The notes beneath the pieces were generated by a model. It was not told the DNA's origin. It did not search any database and saw only the letters and a list, made by a program, of their open reading frames with translations. 37,626 bases of DNA from Deferribacteraceae bacterium (GTDB taxonomy: Bacteria; Chrysiogenota; Deferribacteres; Deferribacterales; JAISNW01), in contig JAIRQX010000108.1 in the NCBI GenBank assembly GCA_031256375.1, positions 1 through 37,626 on the forward strand, given 5' to 3'. Position numbers and translations under genes: made by a program. Shown here in pieces: positions 1 to 6,428 of this stretch. Each line of letters begins with the position of its first letter. Within the stretch, counting starts at the first letter, position 1.

Positions 1-160
1 CATGAGCATAGCGCGTCTTTGCGAGGAGCAACGCGACGAAGCAATCCAGAATAAAACAATCTGGATTGCCGCGCCAAAGGTGCGGCAATAACAATCAATG
101 TAAAGTGGAACAACTATAATAATCGCACAGGACGTGCGGCGCGAAAGCGCAAAGGTAAGT
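1..160. repeat. Left-edge dispersed palindromic repeat and hairpin string
   Basis: This non-coding stretch upstream of the first gene has two parts. Bases 12-85 belong to the dispersed 'ctttgcgag...gaagcaatcc' family also seen at 11553 and 23284; within it AATCCAGA and TCTGGATT (50-68) form a hairpin, and CCGCGCC/GGTGCGG a second. Bases 124-155 hold mini-hairpins (GCAC-aggac-GTGC, GCGC-gaaa-GCGC) ending in gcgcaaaggta, which is shared with 3794-3804 and serves as the Shine-Dalgarno of the gene at 163. Confidence 0.7.
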
Positions 161-162
161 AT

Positions 163-546
163 ATGAAATTATTAAAAACCGGAAATGCCTTAAAACGCTT
201 TGAGCAGCTTGTGGTATTAAAAAAAGTTACGCAGACGGTTGAGAATTTTGAACCAGTCAACAGTTACATTAATATGCCGATAAAAGCTGTGATACAGCCT
301 GCAAACCCCGAAAGGCTGAATATATATACAGTGGATTTTAAATTACGTTATATAAAAATTCACTCAATATCAGAAATGGCGGTAAACGACATTATAGTTT
401 ACAAAAACAGGGATTACATACTGATAGAGTTACAGGATTACGACGATTACGGATATTACGAAGCACTAGGGGAAGAGATAAAAACAGCGCCACGGACGGC
501 GCGTGAACGAAGTGAAGTCATGCGGACGGCAATAGCTACGCAATAG
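163..546 (+). CDS. Phage head-closure / head-tail connector protein
   Basis: This 127-residue protein probably sits at the head-tail interface, closing the DNA-filled capsid and joining it to the tail. The middle and end of the chain read like the head-closure families: a beta-rich stretch with VNDIIVYKNRDYILIE followed by DYDDYGYYEALGEE, matching the typical 'dxVxYxgxxYxV...dxxdYGYxxxxxEE' pattern. It precedes the neck terminator and baseplate genes, as expected. The start ATG follows gcgcaaaggta from the upstream repeat. The last ~18 residues (TAPRTARERSEVMRTAIATQ) are encoded by the hairpin-string repeat that fills the next gap, so the original C-terminus has been replaced or extended by repeat sequence. 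Family assignment is from pattern and position only. Confidence 0.65.
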   Translation: MKLLKTGNALKRFEQLVVLKKVTQTVENFEPVNSYINMPIKAVIQPANPERLNIYTVDFKLRYIKIHSISEMAVNDIIVYKNRDYILIELQDYDDYGYYEALGEEIKTAPRTARERSEVMRTAIATQ

Positions 547-626
547 AGCGGCGCTGCTGTCTGCAAGACCGCCGCCGTCCACGGATGGACGATATTAATT
601 CGCGCATGACGCGCGGCGCGGAGTGC
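488..626. repeat. Hairpin-string intercistronic element (R1)
   Basis: This GC-rich mosaic of short inverted repeats spans the end of the head-closure gene and the gap before the metallopeptidase-like gene. It aligns over its full length with 5369-5493, with modules gcgtgaacgaagtgaag (501), gtctgcaagaccgccgccg (560) and cacggatggacg (580). Its right end gives GGAG, five bases before the ATG at 629. Confidence 0.75.
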
Positions 627-628
627 AA

Positions 629-1696
629 ATGAATTCAACATTGCCTAAATGGATAACGATGTTCAGCAAGGGCGCAGGGCGCTCTTTTTCGGATTCTTGC
701 GATTGGATAAAAACGTTCACGGACGCGGATAAAAAAGATGACCGATGGATAACGGTTAAATCCAACGGTGAGCATATATTGATTGGAAAGGGCGGCGAGA
801 TAAAAGCCGGACTTGGCGGAAAATTTACCGGGCAGAAGATAAGCGGGATAAAAAACAAACCAACTGATAAAACTCCGCCGCCGAAACAACCGACAAAACC
901 TGCAACAGTTAAATCAACTTTATCTACAGACACGAAAAAAAATCCGCAATCTTTAATATCCGGCGGGAGTGTGAAAAAAGATAGTAAAGAAGCGCTTGCC
1001 ATACAATACGCTGCAATGAAAGACAGACTTGACGCATGTAAAACATATGAAGAGTTTAAAACATTCAAAAAAGAACATAAACATACATTTAAAAGCGGGT
1101 TAATAACTGACGATGCAAGTCCAAATACGTGCTATTTACCCGGAGGTGACAATTGGCTGGCTGAAAAGGATATGATGTCCGGCTATTTGGATACTGTAAA
1201 AGTAGTTGCCGGAAAAGGCGCAACATTGCCTGCAATGCAGTTACTTACAAAAGATAGTGAAAGAAAATACCTAAACAGAGATACTATGAATCTTATCAAT
1301 GATCCTAGAAATTATAATGGTATTTGTGGTGACAGAAAAAACATTGTTTTAAAACGTCCAAAAAATGATCTATCGGAAGTTGCAAATGAGTACCAAAAAG
1401 GGGTTAAATCATCAAAAAGTCTACATAGAACTTTAACGCACGAAATAGGTCACACAATAGATAAAGATTTCAGTTTTAAATATAACGGCAAACAATACAC
1501 AACAGACAGTATGATGGGGTTAGGTGAGGATTTTATTAAAAAGAATGTAAGCAGTTACGGTACAACAAACAAAAGAGAATGTATGGCTGAATGTTTTTCA
1601 AGGTATGTAGGATGGAAAAACGGAGCAGATAAAAAACCCTCTGATTTCGCTTTAGCTGTAGCAGAGGGTATGCTCAAACAGAGGGAAAAAGAGTAA
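629..1696 (+). CDS. Virion-associated protein with C-terminal HExxH metallopeptidase-like region
   Basis: This 355-residue protein has two parts. Residues 36-70 carry a motif common in phage minor head/structural proteins (DDRWITVKSNG, then LIGKGGEIKAGLGGKFTG), followed by a Pro/Lys/Thr-rich linker (about 75-110). The C-terminal region carries HEIGH (H271, E272, H275) followed 42 residues later by ECMAECF (E317, E321), a layout typical of zincin metallopeptidases with a glutamate third ligand. What is seen is the zincin signature; that it is a peptidase packaged with or attached to the virion is inference. A toxin or effector role is possible, because polymorphic toxins and phage-delivered effectors use such domains. 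The ATG at 629 is preferred over the GTG at 623, since GGAG lies five bases upstream of it. The gene ends 3 bp before a convergent small gene. Confidence 0.6.
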   Translation: MNSTLPKWITMFSKGAGRSFSDSCDWIKTFTDADKKDDRWITVKSNGEHILIGKGGEIKAGLGGKFTGQKISGIKNKPTDKTPPPKQPTKPATVKSTLSTDTKKNPQSLISGGSVKKDSKEALAIQYAAMKDRLDACKTYEEFKTFKKEHKHTFKSGLITDDASPNTCYLPGGDNWLAEKDMMSGYLDTVKVVAGKGATLPAMQLLTKDSERKYLNRDTMNLINDPRNYNGICGDRKNIVLKRPKNDLSEVANEYQKGVKSSKSLHRTLTHEIGHTIDKDFSFKYNGKQYTTDSMMGLGEDFIKKNVSSYGTTNKRECMAECFSRYVGWKNGADKKPSDFALAVAEGMLKQREKE

Positions 1697-1699
1697 AGG

Positions 1700-1879
1700 T
1701 TATTTAATATGATTATTAAAACGATTATAAAAATAAACCAATTGCTCGAGCTCTTCAACCTCTGCATCTGTAGGAGGGTACGATACTATTTCTACATGAA
1801 GGCGACCTTGATCAGTGTACCTACAATATTTCTCAAAAAGATACATCATTCTTTCCCATTCTTTTTTCGGCATATCCAT
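1700..1879 (-). CDS. Small acidic protein of unknown function, antisense copy A
   Basis: This 59-codon minus-strand ORF starts MDMPKKEWERMMYLFEKY, has a central EIVSYPP and an acidic VEELEQL helix, and ends NNHIK. No family is recognised. Support for coding: a leader GGGTGA sits just before the start (Met1 or Met3 could be used), a well-spaced promoter lies at 1916-1944, and copy B keeps the same ORF with mostly conservative changes (R/K, Y/W, H/Y) and silent changes in Leu and Pro codons. It converges on the metallopeptidase-like gene with a 3-bp gap, against the direction of the late operon. Possible roles are a moron-type lysogenic gene, an immunity factor for the neighbouring protein, or a superinfection factor; none can be shown here. 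Confidence 0.7.
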   Translation of the reverse strand: MDMPKKEWERMMYLFEKYCRYTDQGRLHVEIVSYPPTDAEVEELEQLVYFYNRFNNHIK

Positions 1880-1915
1880 AATTCACCCATTAATAATTCA
1901 TTTAACGACATACAA

Positions 1916-1944
1916 ATTATAGTGTATTTTCGCGGATTTTGCAA
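1916..1944 (-). promoter_or_regulatory. Sigma70-type promoter of antisense copy A
   Basis: Read on the minus strand, TTGCAA (1939-1944) and a perfect TATAAT (1916-1921) are separated by 17 bases. Transcription would begin near 1909, about 30 bases before the start codon at 1879. The same arrangement is preserved in copy B. Confidence 0.75.
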
Positions 1945-1971
1945 TGAAAAAATGATGAAAAACATAAAAGG

Positions 1972-2148
1972 TTATTTAATATGATTATTAAAACGATTAT
2001 AAAAATAAACCAATTGCTCAAGCTCTTCAACCTCCTCATCCTTAGGGGGGTACGATACTATTTCTACATAAAGGCGAGTTTTATCCCATTTACAATATTT
2101 CTCAAAAAGATACATCATTCTTCTCCATTCTTTTTCCGGCATATCCAT
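1972..2148 (-). CDS. Small acidic protein of unknown function, antisense copy B
   Basis: This 58-codon paralogue of copy A starts MDMPEKEWRRMMYLFEKY and ends with the same 22 residues from EVEELEQL to NNHIK. It differs by a one-codon deletion around residue 22 and about ten substitutions. It has the same GGGTGA leader and its own promoter at 2185-2213. A transcript from this promoter could continue through copy A and become antisense RNA to the metallopeptidase-like gene, since no terminator is visible between them. Function unknown. Confidence 0.7.
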   Translation of the reverse strand: MDMPEKEWRRMMYLFEKYCKWDKTRLYVEIVSYPPKDEEVEELEQLVYFYNRFNNHIK

Positions 2149-2184
2149 AATTCACCCATTAATAATTCATTTAACGACACACAA

Positions 2185-2213
2185 ATTATAGTGTATTTTC
2201 GCGGATTTTGCAA
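2185..2213 (-). promoter_or_regulatory. Sigma70-type promoter of antisense copy B
   Basis: On the minus strand, TTGCAA (2208-2213) and TATAAT (2185-2190) are 17 bases apart, identical in layout to the copy A promoter. It fires away from the neck gene at 2247 and against the late operon. Confidence 0.75.
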
Positions 2214-2246
2214 TGAAAAAATGATGATAATCAAGGAGGAAATAAA

Positions 2247-2711
2247 ATGAAAACCCTCTGTATTTATATTCAGAAACTGCTTGATTACCCGCCGGAGTTA
2301 ATTGTTATCGGCAGGATGAATTTTGAACGCTCTAATCTTAAGGGCGAGTACATTGTCGTTGATGAGACTGAAATAGTCATAAAAGGGCAAACGCTTAATT
2401 ACGACCATAAAACAGATACTGAGTTTTATACTGTTTATAAATCTTCGCGCTGCGTTATATCGTTTTACGGAGATAACGCCAAAGACACTCTTATAAGGTT
2501 TGCGGCATTACAGAAATCGCAAAAAAGCAATGATTTGCAATCGGAACTTAACACTGCAATATACAGATGCCATAACCCGAGACATTTAAAAACACAGGAC
2601 GGAACGCAGTGGAATGAACTCTGGCAAGTAAATATAGTATGCGATTATAGCGCCGGAAGTTCAGAAACCGCAGAAAGCATTGAAACGCTGGAAATAAATA
2701 TTTATGACTGA
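2247..2711 (+). CDS. Phage neck terminator protein (gp12-like, LIC_12616 family)
   Basis: This 154-residue protein is expected to cap the tail tube and join it to the neck. The chain follows the LIC_12616/gp12-like pattern: an opening segment ending in Y-P-P-E-L-I-V, a strand with YKSSRCVISFYGDNAKDTLIRF (S-V/I-x-F-x-G-x-x-A-x-D), a segment starting with IYRCHN, then WNELWQVNIVCDY and a final IETLEINIYD. The ATG is preceded by a strong AAGGAGG. It overlaps the next gene by 8 bp. In related contractile phages the sheath, tube and tape-measure genes usually follow this gene; here the spike gene follows directly. Confidence 0.75.
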   Translation: MKTLCIYIQKLLDYPPELIVIGRMNFERSNLKGEYIVVDETEIVIKGQTLNYDHKTDTEFYTVYKSSRCVISFYGDNAKDTLIRFAALQKSQKSNDLQSELNTAIYRCHNPRHLKTQDGTQWNELWQVNIVCDYSAGSSETAESIETLEINIYD

Positions 2712-3393
2712 CTTATACGAAATAATAAAAAAGATAATCCGGCGTGAGTTCGCGGATATTCATACCGTATTGCCTGCAAAGGTAACAAAGGTAAATGAAA
2801 CTACAATCAACTGTCAGCCTGTGATAAACCGCGTAAAGGATGATGAATCAATAGATATGCCGGAATTCGCCGAAGTTCCGCTTATGACATTACAGGGGGG
2901 CGGCTGTTATATCCAACTGCCTGTAGCGGTGGGTGATTACTGTTTATTGCTTGTGTCTGAACGGTGTTGTGACAGATGGTATAAAGGGCAAGACAATATG
3001 CCTCCGCTGTCTGGCAGGATGTTTGATTATTCGGATTGTTTTGCCGTTGTGGGGATAAACCCTGAAAATACGGCGTTTGAGATACCGGAAGAGGGAGAGA
3101 TAATCATAAAAACCAAAAACGGCGATTATGTCAAGATTAAAGACGGTGATATTATTGATATTTACACTAAAGGCAAATGTAATATAAAAGCTGACGGAGA
3201 TGTAAATATAGAAACAGCCGCTAATTTGACAATAGGTGATGGTACAACGCCTGAAACGCCTTTCGGGACAAAACTTTTAAAATGGCTTAATGAACATCAG
3301 CATATAAGCGGAGCGCCGGGCGCTCCTACAAGTCCGGCTGTGACTCCGGCAACTGACTCGGAATTTTCACAAAAAGTAAAAACGTTTGCATAG
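2704..3393 (+). CDS. Gp138-family membrane-puncturing spike / baseplate assembly protein
   Basis: This 229-residue protein fits the Gp138/GpV-like spike that sits at the baseplate tip and pierces the outer membrane. The N-terminal half is an OB-like domain (about 20-115) with LPAKVTKVNETTINCQP and a run ending in PVAVGDYCLLLVSER. The C-terminal part has a repetitive beta-helix-like stretch (IIIKTKNGDYVKIKDGD, then IDIYTKGKCNIKADGDVNIE, about 130-180), as in spike stalks, and a tail with GTKLLKWLNEHQH and a Pro/Thr-rich end. It overlaps the neck gene by 8 bp and the next start lies 11 bp after its stop. Confidence 0.8.
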   Translation: MTDLYEIIKKIIRREFADIHTVLPAKVTKVNETTINCQPVINRVKDDESIDMPEFAEVPLMTLQGGGCYIQLPVAVGDYCLLLVSERCCDRWYKGQDNMPPLSGRMFDYSDCFAVVGINPENTAFEIPEEGEIIIKTKNGDYVKIKDGDIIDIYTKGKCNIKADGDVNIETAANLTIGDGTTPETPFGTKLLKWLNEHQHISGAPGAPTSPAVTPATDSEFSQKVKTFA

Positions 3394-3403
3394 GGGGAAT
3401 GTT

Positions 3404-3640
3404 ATGCCATTAGACGGAAATATATGCGGGAAACAAATATATGCGGCATTATTTGAGGAAAACCCATCAAATTTAGCTTCTTCTGAGAAGTTAGAACAGT
3501 TCTGTACGGAACTATTCAACTATATCAAAACAAATATGACGGTGACGTGCAACCTGACAGTAGCTACAACCGGAACTGAAAGCGCTCAGACAGGAACGGC
3601 AACCGGAAGCACAACAAATCAAAAGGTAACAATATCGTGA
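3404..3640 (+). CDS. Small phage baseplate-region protein, unknown
   Basis: This 78-residue protein is not recognised. It starts MPLDGNICGKQIYAALFEE, has a short helical middle, and ends in a Thr/Gly/Ser-rich strand pattern (TVATTGTESAQTGTATGS). The ATG at 3404 is chosen over an upstream TTG at 3386 because AGGGGG lies a few bases before it. Small proteins of this layout are common between spike and wedge genes of contractile phages, so a structural or assembly role is likely but not shown. Confidence 0.6.
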   Translation: MPLDGNICGKQIYAALFEENPSNLASSEKLEQFCTELFNYIKTNMTVTCNLTVATTGTESAQTGTATGSTTNQKVTIS

Positions 3641-3644
3641 AGTC

Positions 3645-3805
3645 CTGCGGATGGCGGTATTATAAAGAAGGGCGCGTAGCGCATGAATCAGCGGCATGGA
3701 TGCCGCGTGAACGCAGTGAACCCGCTGGATGCGGCAGGACGCCGACGCGCACGGATGCGCGTTGGTTAATCGGACAGGACGTCCGGCGCGGGAGCGCAAA
3801 GGTAA
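3645..3805. repeat. Hairpin-string intercistronic element (R2)
   Basis: This non-coding gap between the small protein and the gp25-like gene is full of GC-rich inverted repeats. It shares gccgcgtgaacgcagtgaa (3702) with R1 and R3, cgcacggatgcgcg (3748) with R4, and caggacgtccggcgcg...gcgcaaaggta (3775-3804) with the left-edge element. The final gcgcaaaggta is again placed as the Shine-Dalgarno for the next ATG (3813). Confidence 0.75.
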
Positions 3806-3812
3806 AAATAGC

Positions 3813-4166
3813 ATGAGAGTGCGCAGAGTAACCAGCGGCGACTGGACATTCGGTCAGGGGGCTGCAAACTACGCAACAGGCGGCGAGGCTGTGCGACAGC
3901 TTATAATAACCCGACTGAAATCTTTTAAATATGACTGGTTTCTTGATATGTCAGCGGGAATAGACTGGATAGGGATATTTGGCAATAAAAATACAATGGG
4001 GATTATCCGCCGTGAAGTATGGCGCGTAATCAGAGATACTGAAGGAATAAGGGATATAAAAGATATATCAATCAATGTGATTGACAGAAAAGCGACAATT
4101 ACCGTGAGCGTGGTAACCGCTTACGATTCAGAGTTCACGGAAACGATAGATATTGGAGCGGCTTAA
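3813..4166 (+). CDS. Baseplate wedge protein, gp25/GpW-like
   Basis: This 117-residue protein matches the gp25-like (lysozyme-fold without activity) wedge family that starts sheath assembly around the baseplate. Visible features are GDWTFGQG near the start, an AVRQLIITRLKSFKYDWFLD segment, GIDWIGIFGNK and a C-terminal IKDISINVID strand followed by the usual beta hairpin. Upstream in-frame codons to 3729 are repeat sequence, and the ATG at 3813 follows aaaggta. It lies directly before baseplate J with one base between stop and start, as in P2-like and related operons. Confidence 0.8.
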   Translation: MRVRRVTSGDWTFGQGAANYATGGEAVRQLIITRLKSFKYDWFLDMSAGIDWIGIFGNKNTMGIIRREVWRVIRDTEGIRDIKDISINVIDRKATITVSVVTAYDSEFTETIDIGAA

Positions 4167-4167
4167 T

Positions 4168-5346
4168 ATGAAACCCATAATAGACCAGACCGGAATACAA
4201 ATACAGACGTTTCAGGAAATATATGATGAACTTGCGGGAGCGTTAAAAGAGATTTACGGCGCGGACATCAACCTTGAGCAGTCAACCCCTGACGGGCAAA
4301 GGATAGGGATTGAGGCTAAACTTATGCTTGATTTGCAGGCGGCGCTAGCTGCGCTTTATAACGAGTTAGACCCTGATTTTGCCGCAGGTCAGGCGTTAAA
4401 CAGGCTTATAAAACTGTGCGGAATCAGGCGTAAACCAGCGGCGCGTTCCAGTGTGGATGTAACAATAACGGCTCAATATAATCTTACATTGCCTATAAAT
4501 TACACAGTACAGGATATAAACGGGAAAAACTGGGTGACAGCCTCTGAATATACGCTAACACAGGGCATAAATGCTGTAACAATGCACTCGGAAGAGTGGG
4601 GCAATATTGACGCCGGAGCTAATACAATAAATAAACCTGTGACTGTTATTCTTGGCGTACAGTCAGTCACAAACCCAGAACCCGCAATACCCGGCGCAAA
4701 CGAGGAAACAGATCAGCAGTTGCGTTTAAGAAGAAACAGAAGCCTTGAAAACGCTGCATATTCATCAACAGGGAGTTTGTATGCAAAACTATATAATATC
4801 AGCGGAGTAACAAAGTTAAAAATATATGAGAACAGCGCTGACATTTATAACGATACATTATCACTAAACCCGCATTCACTCTGGATTATAATTGAGGGAG
4901 GAGATATATCAGACATAGGTGAAATTATAGCCAAAAACAAAACAGCCGGAACAGGGCTTAAAGGAGGTATGACGGCAACATTCACAGAAAATATCTATAA
5001 GCCTGACGGAACGATGTTTTATATGGTTCATACGATGTCTTTTGACAGACCTGTTTTAACACAGCTTTATATCCGCGTAATTATAAAAAGAAAATTGATA
5101 AATTACCCTGTTGATACCGAAGCGATAAAAGAGAGTATAGAACGCGAAAACGATTTTGATATAGCTGAAAATGCGGTTGTGACAAGCCTATACGCGGCAA
5201 TATACAAAGCCGGGAATACATTTATAGCTTCTGAACTTCAGATAAGCCGTGACGGTGTAAATTGGTCGGGTGAGTTTATAGAGGCGGGGGCTTGGGAACG
5301 GTTTGTTGTGTCTTATGAGAATATAGAAATAACGGAGATTATATAA
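4168..5346 (+). CDS. Baseplate J family protein
   Basis: This 392-residue protein is a baseplate wedge subunit of the gpJ/gp6 family. It has the characteristic start (IDQTGIQIQTFQEIYDELA, then INLEQSTPDGQ), the D-x-x-x-A-x-G-Q-A-L-N-R-L element, and the central segment GANEETDQQLRLRRNRSLEN that is nearly diagnostic of the family, followed by a repeat-like beta domain and FTENIYKPDG. The ATG at 4168 is chosen over the TTG at 4153 because GGAGCGG lies upstream. Length is normal. Its neighbours gp25 and the gpI-like protein complete the wedge. Confidence 0.9.
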   Translation: MKPIIDQTGIQIQTFQEIYDELAGALKEIYGADINLEQSTPDGQRIGIEAKLMLDLQAALAALYNELDPDFAAGQALNRLIKLCGIRRKPAARSSVDVTITAQYNLTLPINYTVQDINGKNWVTASEYTLTQGINAVTMHSEEWGNIDAGANTINKPVTVILGVQSVTNPEPAIPGANEETDQQLRLRRNRSLENAAYSSTGSLYAKLYNISGVTKLKIYENSADIYNDTLSLNPHSLWIIIEGGDISDIGEIIAKNKTAGTGLKGGMTATFTENIYKPDGTMFYMVHTMSFDRPVLTQLYIRVIIKRKLINYPVDTEAIKESIERENDFDIAENAVVTSLYAAIYKAGNTFIASELQISRDGVNWSGEFIEAGAWERFVVSYENIEITEII

Positions 5347-5347
5347 G

Positions 5348-5505
5348 TTGTTATATCAGCGGCAAGGACGCCGCGTGAACGAAGCGAAGTCCTGCGGAGG
5401 GCAATAGTTACGCCATAGAGCGATACCGCCGTCTGCAAGACCGCCGCCGCGCACGGATGGGCGTTATTTATTCGCGCAGGACGCGCGGCGAAGCTAAGGA
5501 GATTA
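5348..5505. repeat. Hairpin-string intercistronic element (R3)
   Basis: The gap between baseplate J and the gpI-like gene is a near full-length relative of R1: gcgtgaacgaagcgaag (5373), ggcaatagttacgccatagagcg (5400-5422), gtctgcaagaccgccgccg (5431) and cacggatgggcg (5452). It ends in a caggacgcgcggcg module before AAGGAG, which serves the ATG at 5511. Confidence 0.75.
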
Positions 5506-5510
5506 TATAA

Positions 5511-6242
5511 ATGGGCAACGACTTTATAAAAGAATATCTCGCTATGCTGATACTGCAATATTCCGATATGCCAAAAGCAAAAGGCGAGATGACGGCAATA
5601 ATTGGGAACTTCAGTAAAATTTATTCATTATATGAAAATTTCCGCAGTGAGTTTGACCTTGACGCGGCGACAGGGAAACAACTTGATTTAATAGGAAAAA
5701 TTATAGGCTTACAGCGTAATGTACCGTATGCAATCGCAAAGAGATTTTTCGGGTTCTCAGAGTATGAGAAATCAGGCGCGTTTGCTGATAAAAACGACAG
5801 TTTTTTAGCCGTATATCCTTTTGCTGATAAATTCAGCCCGAAATATACAAATTTTCAGATGGATGACTATACATATAGACTGTTTATAAAGCTGAAAATA
5901 GCGAAAAATATATCATCCGTATATATGATTAGCGGTGAACGCACAGGCATTCAGGAAGCGGCGCTAAATGCTTTCGGCGCAGCGGCGTATGTAATAGATA
6001 ACCTAAACATGACACTGACAATTTATATTAACAATAAGATTGCGGAATTAATTGAATACATAGTTAGTTTAGATTTGCTTCCGCGCCCGCAGGGAGTGAG
6101 CTACAAATATGTTATTATTGCTGATATAGGCTATACGCTGGGGTTTTCAGACAACCAATATTCATTGGGTTTTTCAGATAAATTTAATATGGGTGTGAAA
6201 GGCGGGAAATTTGCGAAGAAATTGCAGAGAGGAGCGGAATAG
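5511..6242 (+). CDS. DUF2612 / gpI-like baseplate protein
   Basis: This 243-residue protein fits the DUF2612 family, which takes the place of P2 gpI after baseplate J and links the wedge to tail fibres. The signature element FDLDAATGKQLDLIGKIIGL is near residues 45-65, followed by DDYTYRLFIKLKIAKN and, near the C-terminus, LDLLPRPQGVSYKYV. The last residues contain a doubled YTLGFSDNQ/YSLGFSDKF motif. The ATG has an AAGGAG at good spacing. The gene ends at the start of another hairpin-string gap. Confidence 0.8.
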   Translation: MGNDFIKEYLAMLILQYSDMPKAKGEMTAIIGNFSKIYSLYENFRSEFDLDAATGKQLDLIGKIIGLQRNVPYAIAKRFFGFSEYEKSGAFADKNDSFLAVYPFADKFSPKYTNFQMDDYTYRLFIKLKIAKNISSVYMISGERTGIQEAALNAFGAAAYVIDNLNMTLTIYINNKIAELIEYIVSLDLLPRPQGVSYKYVIIADIGYTLGFSDNQYSLGFSDKFNMGVKGGKFAKKLQRGAE

Positions 6243-6412
6243 AGCGATAGCAATGGCGTGCGCCCACAGGAAGTGGGCAAGACATCCGCCAGACGAAGCC
6301 GCAAAGCGGCTGACTGAATGGCGAAGCGGCGTACCGCAAGGCGGATTTACTCCGCCGAGGATAAAGCCGCGTGTGCGAAGTGAGCGCACGGATGCGCGAA
6401 CGGAGAAAAATA
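6243..6412. repeat. Hairpin-string intercistronic element (R4)
   Basis: This gap holds at least five successive mini-hairpins: CCCAC-aggaa-GTGGG (6263), GCCGC-aaa-GCGGC (6298), GGCGG-atttact-CCGCC (6341), GTGCG-aagtgag-CGCAC (6373) and GCGCacggatGCGC (6384). The last shares the cacggatg module of R1-R3. The tail-fibre gene has its own AAGGAGG after the element. The gap stays open as a short plus-strand reading frame, but its low-complexity charged product is not credible. Confidence 0.7.
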
Positions 6413-6428
6413 AATAAGGAGGCGCATA

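Larger units (their letters stand above)
1695..2227. repeat. Tandem direct repeat, two ~262-bp copies
   Basis: Bases 1695-1957 and 1967-2226 are two diverged copies of one unit, lying between the metallopeptidase-like gene and the neck gene. The period is 272 bp at the left and 269 bp at the right, because copy 2 lacks three bases (one codon) inside the small minus-strand gene. Each copy holds a complete minus-strand transcription unit (promoter, leader, ORF). The region is more AT-rich than the flanking phage genes, and copy 2 stops just before the Shine-Dalgarno of the gene at 2247, so it looks like an inserted and duplicated cassette. Confidence 0.9.

Noticed and set aside
456-1068. Minus-strand ORFs across the R1 element and the metallopeptidase-like gene
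   Set aside because: They are open because GC-rich repeat sequence and the opposing gene lack stops in that frame; no ribosome-binding site or family match.
1709-2250. Plus-strand ORFs of about 90 codons in each repeat copy (1709-1984 and 1981-2250)
   Set aside because: Their products are Phe/Ile/His-rich, changes between copies are not conservative, and promoters plus leader match the minus-strand ORFs instead. The one-codon deletion keeps both strands in frame, so it does not decide alone.
3512-3814. Minus-strand 100-codon ORF over element R2
   Set aside because: Cys/Arg/Ala-rich product encoded by hairpin repeats, no start signal, similar shadow frames occur over R3 and R4.
6211-6417. 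Plus-strand 68-codon ORF in element R4
   Set aside because: Its Arg/Lys/Pro-rich product comes wholly from hairpin repeat sequence, and its start lies inside the preceding gene without a ribosome-binding site.
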